The notes: generated by a model not told the origin, from the sequence alone. A stretch of 11,166 nt of DNA from JBCDIQ01 sp039024295 (GCA_039024295.1 JBCDIQ010000179.1:1-11166); one strand, 5' to 3'; counted from the first letter of the stretch, positions 1 through 7,756 are shown. Translations and numbers: made by a program.

Positions 1-2879
1 AGCCGTTTCAGGTGGTTTATTCCCTGTATCAACATGAATATTTGGGAACCCTGCTATCGGCTCATGTCCTTGAGGTAATGCCTTCAGGGGATTTGAGTCT
101 TGGTCACCAGGGACTTTACCCGGATAACATAGAGCAGTTTGCTGCCGGTGTAGATGAAACGGACAAAGCCCTTGTAAAGCTGCTCGCCTCTATCATTCCC
201 AAGTACATTATTAAAAAATATGGAAAGGGCAGTCGAAACGTACTTGAATTCTTTACCAAGAAGTATACAGGAGAACTGAAGAAAATGGTAGAGAAGCATG
301 TACAACGGCAAATGGCCAAAGCCCTCCCTTTGTTGAGGGACAGAAAATTGTTCATCATGGGGAAGGACGAATACCCTGCTTTCAAACGGGTAGAAGTCCT
401 GGACGAAAAAGCTTCCATTCTTTTTCATGTGTACCGAAATGAGGATGGAACGGTGTACTTTCCCACCATCAAATTAGGCAATGACCCGATTCGCCTTGAA
501 AAGCAAAGGGACGAAGATGGCTTGTTGATGCCCTGCCTGGAGCCTGCCTGGATGTTGGTGGATAATCAGTTGTTCACCTTCAAAATTGATATAGAAGGCA
601 AAAAGCTTTTGCCCTTTGTCAAGAAAGCCAAGGCCAATCCGTTTCGGAGAGCAAAAATTGAGGTGCCCCAAAACCGGGAAGCGGAATACTACCAGAAGTT
701 CGTCAGCCAATTGGTGGAGCGGTATAAAATCCACTCCAAAGGATTCGAGATTGAAGAGGTGAAGGCAAAACCCGAGTTTGTATTGGCGGTGAAGGAAAAG
801 GACAATGACTACGTGTCGTTCGAGCCGGAAGTGGTGTACGACCGGTTCCGGTTCCCGATAAATGGAGGGAGTCGGTATAAAGCCATTCTGGAAAACCAGC
901 AAACCCCAGAGCCTTTCAAATTCTTCAAGATCAAGCGGGACGAAGGTGCTGAGGCTGAAATACGCAGCCTGATCGCAGGACTGAAACCTACCCCCCAGCA
1001 AATGGATGGATGGTTTCTGCGACGTGAGGAAGGGCTTGCCTGGCTGGCATCCAATGGAACCACACTTGAAAAAGGAGGGATTCAGGTGGAGCAAACGGGC
1101 GAATTGCCCCAAATCAACCTGGAAGAACCGGAAGTCGTTCTTGAGACTTCTGAAGAAGGGGACTGGTTTGACATACGGGCAGTGGTGAAAATTGGCGCGT
1201 TTGAAATCCCGTTCATTCGGTTTCGTAACCACATTCTGCGGCAAAAACGAGAATACAAGCTTCCAGATGGAAGTATTGTAATATTGCCCGAGACCTGGTT
1301 TTCAGATTACCGCCACTTGTTGGAAGTATCCGAGACCAATCCCGGTGAAGAGCAGCTTCGCATTCGGAAATATCAGCTTCCCCTGCTCAACTTCCCTTCG
1401 AAGCAGAAAAACCAGCTTACAGAGCTGGTACGAAACCTGAAAAATGGAGAAGGGATTCCTAAACTGGCCCCTCCCGAGCATTTTAATGCACAGCTCCGCA
1501 ACTACCAGCAGGAAGGATATGAGTGGCTGTGTTACATGAAAGATAAGGGGATGGGCGGTATTTTGGCTGATGAAATGGGCCTTGGAAAAACCATCCAGAC
1601 CCTTGCCCTGCTGCAGCGGGAAAAGGAACTGGGCACTGCCTCAGCTTCCCTTGTGGTGTTGCCCACCTCTCTGATTCACAACTGGTTCAACGAGGCTCAA
1701 AAATTCTGTCCCCAACTCAAGACATTTGTGTACACTGGTGTATCCCGGCTCAAAAATGTGGAACAGTTTGAGGGAGTCGATGTAGTGCTTTCTACCTATG
1801 GCATTGTTCGTCAGGATGCGGATTTATTGAGGAGTTATCCGTTCCATTACCTCATCCTTGACGAAAGCCAGACCATCAAAAACCCAGCTTCCAAAACTGC
1901 CCGAGCCATCAAAAGCTTAGTTTCTCGTCATCGGCTATCCCTTACGGGTACCCCGATTGAGAACACCGTCATGGATATGTGGTCACAGATGTCCTTCCTC
2001 AACCCTGGACTACTTGGCAATGAGGCTTTCTTTAAGAAATTCTATGTCCTGCCGATCGAGAAGGCCAAAGATCCGGTAAAAACGGCCAAGCTGCGCCGGG
2101 TGGTGTACCCTTTTATCCTGCGCAGAAAAAAGCAGAAAGTTGAAAAAGACTTGCCGCCACGCATCGAGAAGCTGCACTATTGCGGCATGACCGAGTCTCA
2201 GGAGACCCATTACAGTGAGGTCAAAAACATGTACCGGGATTACCTGCTGGAATTGGTGAGTCAAGGTACCTATAAGCGTAATAAACTCAACCTGCTCACC
2301 GGATTACAAAAACTCCGCCAAATTGCCATTCACCCCAAACTGGTGGAGCCGGAGAAGTTTACCCTGGAACAATCAGGCAAGTACCTGGAGGTAAAACGTC
2401 TGCTGCGTCAAGTGATCCAGAGAAGGTCGAAAGTGCTGATCTTTTCTCAGTTCGTGAAAATGCTGCAACTGCTGAAAAATGACCTGGAAGAGGAAGGCAT
2501 CCGTTTCAACTACCTCGACGGTGCTACGCGCGATCGTCAACATCAGGTGGATACCTTCCAGGAAAACCCTGACATACGCGTATTCCTCATCAGCTTAAAA
2601 GCAGGAGGCGTGGGGCTGAACCTGACTGCTGCCGACTATGTGTTCATCCTGGACCCCTGGTGGAACCCTGCCGTGGAGAACCAGGCGATAGACCGGAGTC
2701 ACCGCATTGGCCAGAAAAAGACCGTCTTCTACTACAAATTTATCACAGACGATACGATCGAGGAAAAAATCCTGCACCTGCAACAGCGAAAAGCAAAATT
2801 GTCGGATGACATCATTCAGCTTGAGGAAGATATGTACAAATCCATGAGTGAGCAGGATTTGGAAGAATTATTAAGATAG
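1..2879 (+). CDS. SNF2-family DEAD-like helicase (5' partial)
   Basis: ATP-dependent DNA translocase of the SNF2/Rad54 superfamily 2 group, expected in the cytoplasm acting on DNA or DNA-protein complexes. The frame is open to the window edge (first full codon at 3). The residues before the first possible start, GTG at 12, still read like family sequence (PFQ then VVYSLYQHEYLG), so the true start probably lies upstream. Counting from GTG 12: Walker A ADEMGLGKT at 519-527, Walker B DESQ at 617-620, motif III LTGTP at 644-648, helicase C-terminal lobe from about 800 (KVLIFSQF), and motif VI DRSHRIGQ at 894-901. About 500 residues precede the motor and show no motif I recognise; I see no SWIM zinc-finger cysteine/histidine pattern there. 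DESQ replaces the more usual DEAQ/DEAH. The family call is very safe; the cellular role is not known from sequence. Confidence 0.95.
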   Translation, partial: PFQVVYSLYQHEYLGTLLSAHVLEVMPSGDLSLGHQGLYPDNIEQFAAGVDETDKALVKLLASIIPKYIIKKYGKGSRNVLEFFTKKYTGELKKMVEKHVQRQMAKALPLLRDRKLFIMGKDEYPAFKRVEVLDEKASILFHVYRNEDGTVYFPTIKLGNDPIRLEKQRDEDGLLMPCLEPAWMLVDNQLFTFKIDIEGKKLLPFVKKAKANPFRRAKIEVPQNREAEYYQKFVSQLVERYKIHSKGFEIEEVKAKPEFVLAVKEKDNDYVSFEPEVVYDRFRFPINGGSRYKAILENQQTPEPFKFFKIKRDEGAEAEIRSLIAGLKPTPQQMDGWFLRREEGLAWLASNGTTLEKGGIQVEQTGELPQINLEEPEVVLETSEEGDWFDIRAVVKIGAFEIPFIRFRNHILRQKREYKLPDGSIVILPETWFSDYRHLLEVSETNPGEEQLRIRKYQLPLLNFPSKQKNQLTELVRNLKNGEGIPKLAPPEHFNAQLRNYQQEGYEWLCYMKDKGMGGILADEMGLGKTIQTLALLQREKELGTASASLVVLPTSLIHNWFNEAQKFCPQLKTFVYTGVSRLKNVEQFEGVDVVLSTYGIVRQDADLLRSYPFHYLILDESQTIKNPASKTARAIKSLVSRHRLSLTGTPIENTVMDMWSQMSFLNPGLLGNEAFFKKFYVLPIEKAKDPVKTAKLRRVVYPFILRRKKQKVEKDLPPRIEKLHYCGMTESQETHYSEVKNMYRDYLLELVSQGTYKRNKLNLLTGLQKLRQIAIHPKLVEPEKFTLEQSGKYLEVKRLLRQVIQRRSKVLIFSQFVKMLQLLKNDLEEEGIRFNYLDGATRDRQHQVDTFQENPDIRVFLISLKAGGVGLNLTAADYVFILDPWWNPAVENQAIDRSHRIGQKKTVFYYKFITDDTIEEKILHLQQRKAKLSDDIIQLEEDMYKSMSEQDLEELLR

Positions 2880-2880
2880 T

Positions 2881-2999
2881 TTGCAGTTATCGGTACACAG
2901 TTTTCAGTTTTGTGTGTAATACCCTAGAACTGTTAACTGTTGAGCGAAGTGAAATCCTGCGAAGCGGGGAACACTGAATACTTTTTACCATTCCTTTTT
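2881..2999. other. Intergenic spacer with imperfect inverted repeat
   Basis: The 119-bp gap between the helicase and the GTPase gene contains repeated CAGTT/AACTG words. CAGTTTTCAGTT at 2898-2909 can pair with AACTGTTAACTG at 2928-2939 in two blocks of 5 bp around a 2-nt mismatch, leaving an 18-nt loop. It is AT-rich and lacks a following T-run, so it is not a convincing intrinsic terminator. The rest (2940-2999) is open in the GTPase frame from a TTG at 2940, but the predicted residues do not resemble the family N-terminus. TACTTTTT at about 2979-2986 is only a weak match to the TAnnTTTG promoter element. Confidence 0.4.
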
Positions 3000-3962
3000 A
3001 TGCCCATTCCCACCCATATCGTCACGGGCTTCCTCGGAGCTGGAAAAACCAGCTTCCTGAACCACCTGATCGCTTCTCGGCCAAGTGAGCGAATCCTCGT
3101 GATTGAAAATGAGGTCGGCAGCACCAATATCGACAGCAAACTGTTGCTGGAAGAGGTAGAGGATGTGATGGAATTAACCGCAGGCTGCTTGTGCTGCTCG
3201 CTGAATGATGGGCTGATCGATTTATTGGAGGCAGTTAGCAGGCGAAAGGGAGAATTTGACCGCCTGATTATCGAAACTACTGGCGTAGCTGATCCTGAAA
3301 GTATCGCCTACCCTTTTATCGCACACCCTGCCGTGGGGCGAGATTTTGACCTGCGCAGCATGATTTGCCTGGTGGATGCCATGCACATTTCTCAATGGCT
3401 GCAAGAAACGGAGGAGGCCCGGCGACAAATCAGTTTTGCAGACGTGCTGCTGCTGAATAAAACGGACATGGTTCCCTCTGCCGCTGATTTGGCAGCAATC
3501 CGTTCACTTGCCAGTGGCATTAACCCATTGGCACAGGTGTTTGAGGGGGATCATGGTCAATTTCCAGGAGAAGAAATTCTGGCTATTCAACAACTTAAAG
3601 AAGAAGGTGCAGTAGAACCTACTCAGGCGGTCGATGCTGGTCATCACCATCACCATCACGATATTTCCACCTTCACGCTAACGTACCAGCAACCGATTGA
3701 CTTAAGGGTTTTGTACCAGGAACTGGCCAAAATCCTTTCGGTAAGTCGATCTCAGATTTACCGGATCAAGGGGCTGATTCATGTCAGCGATTACCCCGTG
3801 CAAATCGTGCTGCAATCGGTGAGTAATTCCATTTACCTCACGGACGGGCAAAGGTGGGAAGAGCCACTGGAAGAACGGGAAAGCAAAATTGTGGTCATTG
3901 GTAAAGACCTGAAAAAGGAGGCAATGGAACAGGTGGTAGGAAGGGCTTTAGCCAAAAGCTGA
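3000..3962 (+). CDS. CobW/COG0523-family G3E GTPase, putative metal chaperone
   Basis: A 320-residue P-loop GTPase of the G3E family (relatives: CobW, YeiR, YjiA, ZNG1), which use GTP to deliver or insert metal ions, commonly zinc. I chose ATG 3000 because MPIPTHIVTGFLGAGKT starts exactly as family members do; the in-frame TTG at 2940 would add 20 atypical residues. Visible motifs: Walker A GFLGAGKT (10-17), the metal-binding GCLCC signature (C63, C65, C66), the G3E Walker B glutamate in IETTG (E92), and the guanine-specificity motif NKTD (153-156). A linker of six consecutive histidines (215-220) is followed by a CobW C-terminal domain at about 222-320. His-rich linkers are known in this family and suggest metal binding or storage. 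No Zur-type site or zinc transporter gene is adjacent, so the metal and the client are open. It may be transcribed on its own or with the helicase. Confidence 0.93.
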   Translation: MPIPTHIVTGFLGAGKTSFLNHLIASRPSERILVIENEVGSTNIDSKLLLEEVEDVMELTAGCLCCSLNDGLIDLLEAVSRRKGEFDRLIIETTGVADPESIAYPFIAHPAVGRDFDLRSMICLVDAMHISQWLQETEEARRQISFADVLLLNKTDMVPSAADLAAIRSLASGINPLAQVFEGDHGQFPGEEILAIQQLKEEGAVEPTQAVDAGHHHHHHDISTFTLTYQQPIDLRVLYQELAKILSVSRSQIYRIKGLIHVSDYPVQIVLQSVSNSIYLTDGQRWEEPLEERESKIVVIGKDLKKEAMEQVVGRALAKS

Positions 3963-3970
3963 TACCCAGA

Positions 3971-4000
3971 TTTGCATTCTCTCCAAAAAAGGTAAATTAG
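3971..4000 (+). promoter_or_regulatory. Candidate Bacteroidota-type promoter for the hybrid kinase
   Basis: TTTG at 3971-3974 fits the -33 element. TAAATTAG at 3993-4000 matches the -7 consensus TAnnTTTG at all but one fixed position. The spacing is 18 nt, slightly short of the usual 19-21. The predicted start near 4007 would leave a leader of about 30 nt before ATG 4037. An SD-like GAAGG lies at 4028-4032, just before that start. This is pattern matching only. Confidence 0.35.
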
Positions 4001-4036
4001 CCCTGATTCCAGGTAGTAAGTTATCTTGAAGGCACC

Positions 4037-6634
4037 ATGCGATCATTTATTCTTCTTATCTCGCTTGGACTTATCCCCCTCTTTCTGCAAGCACAGGCGG
4101 AATCAGACTCCCTTCGGGAAGTTTGGTATGAAACAACCCTACCTGACAGTCAGCGGTTAAATGCTGCCATTGATTTAATGAAGCAGTATCGAAAAACTGG
4201 CAACTATCCGGCCATCTCTCAAATGGAAATGCCTTTCCTCGTTATTGCCAAGCAGCCTGGATTTGAAGCGTACCTAAGCCAGTACTATGTATTGATTGCC
4301 AAGGGACCTTTTTGGCACAATTTGAAGGATTCAGAAACGATCCTCCTCAAAAGCATAAATATCTCTGAAAAGGCGGATAACAAAAGAAGGCAGGCAGTTG
4401 AATATAACACCTTGGGCAAGCTATACACCAAGTTTGGCCAATATGCCAAGGCGATTAACGCCTACAACCAGGCGGGTGAAATTTCCCAGAAGATCGGATA
4501 TGACAAAGGGTATACCCTTTCACTTACTGGAATTGGCATCTGCTACCGGGACGTGGGAAATTATGCTAAGGCCATCGAGTATTTTACCCGTGCCGAGCAG
4601 GCAGCACAACAGAACGGACTCGCAAAGCAGGTAGCAAATGCCTATGGCTACATTGGCGATGTCTATCGCCTGACGAAAGATTACCCCAATGCCCTGACTT
4701 ACTATTTAAAAGACCTTGGCATTATGGAAAAGACCAAGGAGAAGCGATTCCTTTCCTCCAACTACTTTAAGGTTGGCCTCACCTACAACCTGATGGGGCA
4801 GCACAGCGAGGCCCTTCGCTATGCCCAAGAAGCCCTGGATGCTTCCACCAGCAATAACGATTTATTAAATAAAAGCCTTTCCCTGTACCTGTTTGGAGAG
4901 ATTTATAAGGACAAAGGCTCGTACACCACTTCTATCAACTACTTTTCTCAAAGCCTGGAATTGGAACGACAAATGAAAAGCCAGGCAGGCATGGCAAAAG
5001 CCTATTATGAAATTGGCGATACGTACCTGGGACAAGGAAAATATCGTAAGGCCATTGAAAATTGCCTATTGGGGCAGGGGTTGTTTGCTCGGACGGGCCG
5101 AGTGCTGGAGGAAGAATCAGCTTGCAGCTGTCTATATCAAGCCTATAAGGCACAAGGCCGGCTGAAACCGGCACTACTTTATTTGGAAAAAAGAGGAGTT
5201 CTCAGAGATAGCCTCAACAAACAAGACGCTGCCCTTCGGCTGCAACAAATGGAATTTTCCCGCCAAATTTTTGCAGATAGCATTACCTACGAGCGGGAAA
5301 AGCTGGAACTTAAAGTGGGCTACAATGAACAAATCCGCCGCAAGGACCGAGTCCAGTCTTTGTTAGTGGCCATTGGGCTAATAAGCCTCATCATATTGGG
5401 AGGGCTGTGGTACAGGATCAGGCTGATAAGGCAAAATGAAGCTGCCTTGGAAGCAAAAAACCGGGTCATTGAAGCTGAGAAAGTGAAAGCCCAGGCATCT
5501 GAAAAGGCAAAGCACCTCTTCCTCGCCAATATGAGCCACGAGATTCGAACGCCCATGAATGCCATCAAAGGGATGACAGATATCCTGCTTCGGCGAGCTC
5601 CTAAAACAGAGCAGCTTGAGTTTTTGCGAGCCATCAAACAATCTTCTGCCTCCCTTTTGGTTATCATCAATGATATCCTGGACCTTTCAAAGATTGAGGC
5701 AGACAAAATCACCCTCGAAAACACCCCCTTTTCTCCCGCTAAGGTCATCGAGAATGTTCATACCATCATGAACTTCAAGGCTGAGGAAAAGGGCCTCACC
5801 CTGAAAACAGAAATAACCGGTGACATCCCTACCGTGATGGGAGACCCAACCAGGATGGGACAAATTTTGATCAACTTGGTGGGGAATGCGATTAAATTCA
5901 CAGAGAAGGGCTGTATTACCCTTAGGCTCGAAAATTTGGAGCAAACACCTGAGCAAGTAAGGCTACAATTTACCGTACAGGATACTGGGATAGGGATTGA
6001 TCCTAAACATGCTACTAAGATATTTGAATCATTTGAACAAGAAGATGCGGCTACAACCCGCAAGTTTGGCGGTACGGGTCTTGGGTTAAGCATTTCCCAA
6101 AAGCTTGCAGCACTAAGTGGTGGCACCATCTGGGTAGAAAGTGAAGTAGGACAAGGCAGTACATTTTTCGTTAGCATTCCTTTTACCATTGCCAAAGAGG
6201 CCATGGTCACAGTCCCTGAACAAATTGAAACACAACCGCCCCAACAACGTGAACTGGAAAACCTTCATGTTTTGCTGGTAGAAGACAATGCATTTAATGC
6301 CATGGTGGCCCAGGAAGAATTGGAAGATGCGATCGAAGGCATAACCGTAGACCTGGCAGAAAATGGAGAAATCGCTGTCAATAAAGTGCGTGAACATGCA
6401 TACGACCTCGTCTTGATGGATGTGCAAATGCCTGTGATGGGAGGCTATGAAGCCACGCAACAAATCAGGGAATTGGGCTCACCCAATGGTCAAATTCCCA
6501 TTCTTGCCATGACGGCCAATGTCCTTGAAGAGGAGGTGGCACGCTGTTATGATTGCGGTATGAATGATTTCATCGGGAAACCTTTCGATACAGACGAACT
6601 GGTACAAAAAATAAGTACTTTGGTTGCTTCCTGA
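4037..6634 (+). CDS. TPR-domain hybrid sensor histidine kinase/response regulator
   Basis: A membrane sensor kinase of 865 aa. Residues 1-21 look like a cleavable signal peptide (hydrophobic, ending LQAQA). About seven tetratricopeptide repeats follow at 120-395, then a coiled-coil-like linker and one transmembrane helix at about 439-459. The TPR sensor is therefore probably periplasmic and the catalytic part cytoplasmic. HisKA: phosphoacceptor H501 in SHEIRTP. HATPase_c: N-box N617 (NLVGNAIKF), G1 box DTGIG (649-653), G2 box GGTGLGL (678-684). A C-terminal receiver at about 744-862 has acidic E749/D750, phospho-acceptor D795 in LMDVQMP, T826 and K848. There is no Hpt domain in this protein; a separate Hpt is encoded two genes downstream, which fits a His-Asp-His-Asp relay. 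The signal sensed is unknown. ATG 4037 is supported by the signal peptide and an upstream SD-like GAAGG. All catalytic residues are intact. Confidence 0.95.
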   Translation: MRSFILLISLGLIPLFLQAQAESDSLREVWYETTLPDSQRLNAAIDLMKQYRKTGNYPAISQMEMPFLVIAKQPGFEAYLSQYYVLIAKGPFWHNLKDSETILLKSINISEKADNKRRQAVEYNTLGKLYTKFGQYAKAINAYNQAGEISQKIGYDKGYTLSLTGIGICYRDVGNYAKAIEYFTRAEQAAQQNGLAKQVANAYGYIGDVYRLTKDYPNALTYYLKDLGIMEKTKEKRFLSSNYFKVGLTYNLMGQHSEALRYAQEALDASTSNNDLLNKSLSLYLFGEIYKDKGSYTTSINYFSQSLELERQMKSQAGMAKAYYEIGDTYLGQGKYRKAIENCLLGQGLFARTGRVLEEESACSCLYQAYKAQGRLKPALLYLEKRGVLRDSLNKQDAALRLQQMEFSRQIFADSITYEREKLELKVGYNEQIRRKDRVQSLLVAIGLISLIILGGLWYRIRLIRQNEAALEAKNRVIEAEKVKAQASEKAKHLFLANMSHEIRTPMNAIKGMTDILLRRAPKTEQLEFLRAIKQSSASLLVIINDILDLSKIEADKITLENTPFSPAKVIENVHTIMNFKAEEKGLTLKTEITGDIPTVMGDPTRMGQILINLVGNAIKFTEKGCITLRLENLEQTPEQVRLQFTVQDTGIGIDPKHATKIFESFEQEDAATTRKFGGTGLGLSISQKLAALSGGTIWVESEVGQGSTFFVSIPFTIAKEAMVTVPEQIETQPPQQRELENLHVLLVEDNAFNAMVAQEELEDAIEGITVDLAENGEIAVNKVREHAYDLVLMDVQMPVMGGYEATQQIRELGSPNGQIPILAMTANVLEEEVARCYDCGMNDFIGKPFDTDELVQKISTLVAS

Positions 6635-6678
6635 AAATTGCCTTTATTTTTCCCAATTACCTCAACTTACCCCTTACC

Positions 6679-7068
6679 ATGGCTAAACCTGTTGCTCCCA
6701 AAATCTTTATTGTGGATGATGAGCCCCTGCTTTCTGAGATGCTCACAGATTATTTGGCAGAAAAAAACCCTGGATATGAGATTACCTCCTTCCCAACAGG
6801 AGAAGCCTGCCTGGCGCAATTGGACGAGGAACCAGACGCAGTAATCCTGGACTACTACCTCAATTCAAAGGAAAAGGATGCAGCTAATGGGATAGACATT
6901 CTCAAAGAAATCAAAAAGCGCTCCAGCAACTTGCCTGTTATTATGCTCTCCAGCCAAAAAAGATACGGAACCGCTTCTCAAACCATTATGTATGGTGCCA
7001 TCCATTATGTCACCAAGGGGCAGGATGCGTTTGAGGAAATACATCAACTGATTAAAGCAAATGTATGA
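6679..7068 (+). CDS. Stand-alone response regulator receiver protein
   Basis: A 129-residue protein made only of a CheY-like receiver domain. Visible residues: acidic pocket D13/D14 (IVDDEP), phospho-acceptor D58 (VILDYYLN), S91/S92 in the switch position (IMLSSQ), and conserved lysine K113 (YVTKGQ). There is no DNA-binding, enzymatic or other output domain, so it probably acts by protein-protein contact or as a phosphate carrier or sink. It starts 44 bp after the hybrid kinase gene and overlaps the Hpt gene by 4 nt, suggesting one transcript. I infer it is the terminal receiver of the relay. The extension between D58 and S91 (NSKEKDAANGIDIL) has a slightly longer loop than a minimal CheY. 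Confidence 0.92.
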   Translation: MAKPVAPKIFIVDDEPLLSEMLTDYLAEKNPGYEITSFPTGEACLAQLDEEPDAVILDYYLNSKEKDAANGIDILKEIKKRSSNLPVIMLSSQKRYGTASQTIMYGAIHYVTKGQDAFEEIHQLIKANV

Positions 7069-7403
7069 TAGTTGATTTATCGTTTCTGGAGAAGTTCACC
7101 AAGGGGAACCCCAAAAAAATTAAACGGTACATCTCCATGTACCTTCAAGTAGCTCCGGACACGTTTTCCCGGATGCAACAGAACCTTGCTGAAAAAGACT
7201 GGACCAACCTGGGCATTAACGCCCATTCGCTGATGCCCCAGGCTGAGTACATGGGCATCGTGGGCATGAAACCGCTGTTGGGCAAAATTGAGGAGGCCGT
7301 AGCAACTGGTAACACGGATGAACTGGAGGAACTTTTTGAACAGGCAATTCAACTTCATCGTGACTCCGAACCGGTTTTAACCGCCAGGTTAGAACAGGAT
7401 TAA
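7065..7403 (+). CDS. Hpt (histidine phosphotransfer) domain protein
   Basis: A 112-residue, mainly helical protein with the layout of an Hpt domain: PKKIKRYISMYLQVAPDTFSRM helix, then INAHSLMPQAEYMGI containing the likely phospho-histidine H54, then helices with acidic and leucine-rich faces. Hpt proteins shuttle phosphate between two receivers, so the expected partners are D795 of the hybrid kinase and D58 of the stand-alone receiver. The classical HxLKG(S/A) motif is altered here to HSLMPQA (M57 for Lys, P58 for Gly). The downstream YMG that often follows in Hpt domains is kept. Its ATG lies inside the stop region of the receiver gene (ATGA, 7065-7068), which points to translational coupling. 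No clear terminator follows at once. Confidence 0.85.
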   Translation: MIVDLSFLEKFTKGNPKKIKRYISMYLQVAPDTFSRMQQNLAEKDWTNLGINAHSLMPQAEYMGIVGMKPLLGKIEEAVATGNTDELEELFEQAIQLHRDSEPVLTARLEQD

Positions 7404-7426
7404 TGAGAGGTTAATATTTGTCTTTT

Positions 7427-7436
7427 TGTCATGACA
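7427..7436. promoter_or_regulatory. Perfect 10-bp palindrome, candidate activator site
   Basis: TGTCATGACA is a perfect palindrome 40 bp upstream of the sigma-54-like -24 element. It overlaps a wider inverted repeat, TTTTGTC (7424-7430) with GACAAAA (7454-7460). Dyad sites upstream of sigma-54 promoters are typical of bacterial enhancer-binding proteins, although usually further away. The binding protein is unknown; no enhancer-binding protein gene lies in this window. Confidence 0.3.
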
Positions 7437-7476
7437 GCTTTCCTGCCAACTGAGACAAAACTACCGATTTTGATGT

Positions 7477-7491
7477 TGGCATGTGCTTTGT
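7477..7491 (+). promoter_or_regulatory. Candidate sigma-54 (-24/-12) promoter
   Basis: TGGCATG-N4-TTGT closely matches the RpoN consensus TGGCACG-N4-TTGC. The two mismatches are T for C in the -24 block and T for C at the last -12 base. The GG to TG spacing is exact. The predicted transcript start, near 7503, lies about 10 nt before a small open reading frame and about 190 nt before a strong terminator, a self-consistent short transcription unit. No rpoN gene is visible here. Confidence 0.45.
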
Positions 7492-7512
7492 GAACCGGTG
7501 GCATCAAACATT

Positions 7513-7662
7513 ATGATTACGCACATGAAGTTTACCACATTGAACCGCAACAATATCCTGAGCGAATTGACTGCCAATAGTTTAGCAGCTAACTGGCGGA
7601 GAAAGCAACAGCGAGAATCCGCTCCTACACGCCCAGTAAACAAAGGGCAGAAGGAAGGATAA
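7513..7662 (+). CDS. Possible small basic protein (49 aa), unrecognised
   Basis: ATG 7513 opens a 49-codon frame ending at TAA 7660-7662; a second in-frame ATG at 7525 would give 45 aa. The predicted protein begins MITHMKFTTLNRNNILSEL and ends in a basic, polar tail (ANWRRKQQRESAPTR then VNKGQKEG), with no membrane segment or known motif. I do not recognise a family. Support for a real gene is contextual: it sits between a sigma-54-like promoter at 7477-7491 and an intrinsic terminator at 7691-7722. A 60-codon frame on the opposite strand (7461-7643) overlaps it but has no such context. The transcript could instead be a small RNA. Confidence 0.4.
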   Translation: MITHMKFTTLNRNNILSELTANSLAANWRRKQQRESAPTRPVNKGQKEG

Positions 7663-7690
7663 CCATCAACCTGATAACAAGTTTTGAAGG

Positions 7691-7722
7691 AGGCTGAGAG
7701 TAAATCTCAGCCTTTTCTTTTT
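7691..7722 (+). terminator. Rho-independent terminator
   Basis: AGGCTGAGA (7691-7699) pairs perfectly with TCTCAGCCT (7705-7713), giving a 9-bp stem closed by the 5-nt loop GTAAA. It is followed by a T-rich tract, TTTTCTTTTT, ending at 7722. It ends transcription coming from the small frame or the phosphorelay operon. The reverse strand has no comparable T-run. Confidence 0.88.
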
Positions 7723-7756
7723 GGTTCTTTGTCAATTTCAGGGGAAATTGAAGTAC

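Noticed and set aside
12..14. GTG at 12 as the true start of the helicase gene
   Set aside because: The frame is open upstream to the window edge and the preceding codons (PFQ) continue family-like sequence, so the gene is treated as partial.
474..1244. 256-codon minus-strand frame inside the helicase gene
   Set aside because: It lies wholly inside a well-supported coding region; the translation is low-complexity shadow sequence with no domain.
2940..2999. TTG start at 2940 for the GTPase
   Set aside because: The 20 extra residues are atypical, while ATG 3000 begins exactly at the conserved start of the P-loop domain.
3528..3543. TTGGCACAGGTGTTTG as a second sigma-54 promoter
   Set aside because: It is inside the GTPase coding sequence, the -12 block is shifted, and no gene starts downstream.
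7461..7643. 60-codon frame on the minus strand opposite the small gene
   Set aside because: No promoter, start context or terminator fits it, and the plus-strand frame has all three.
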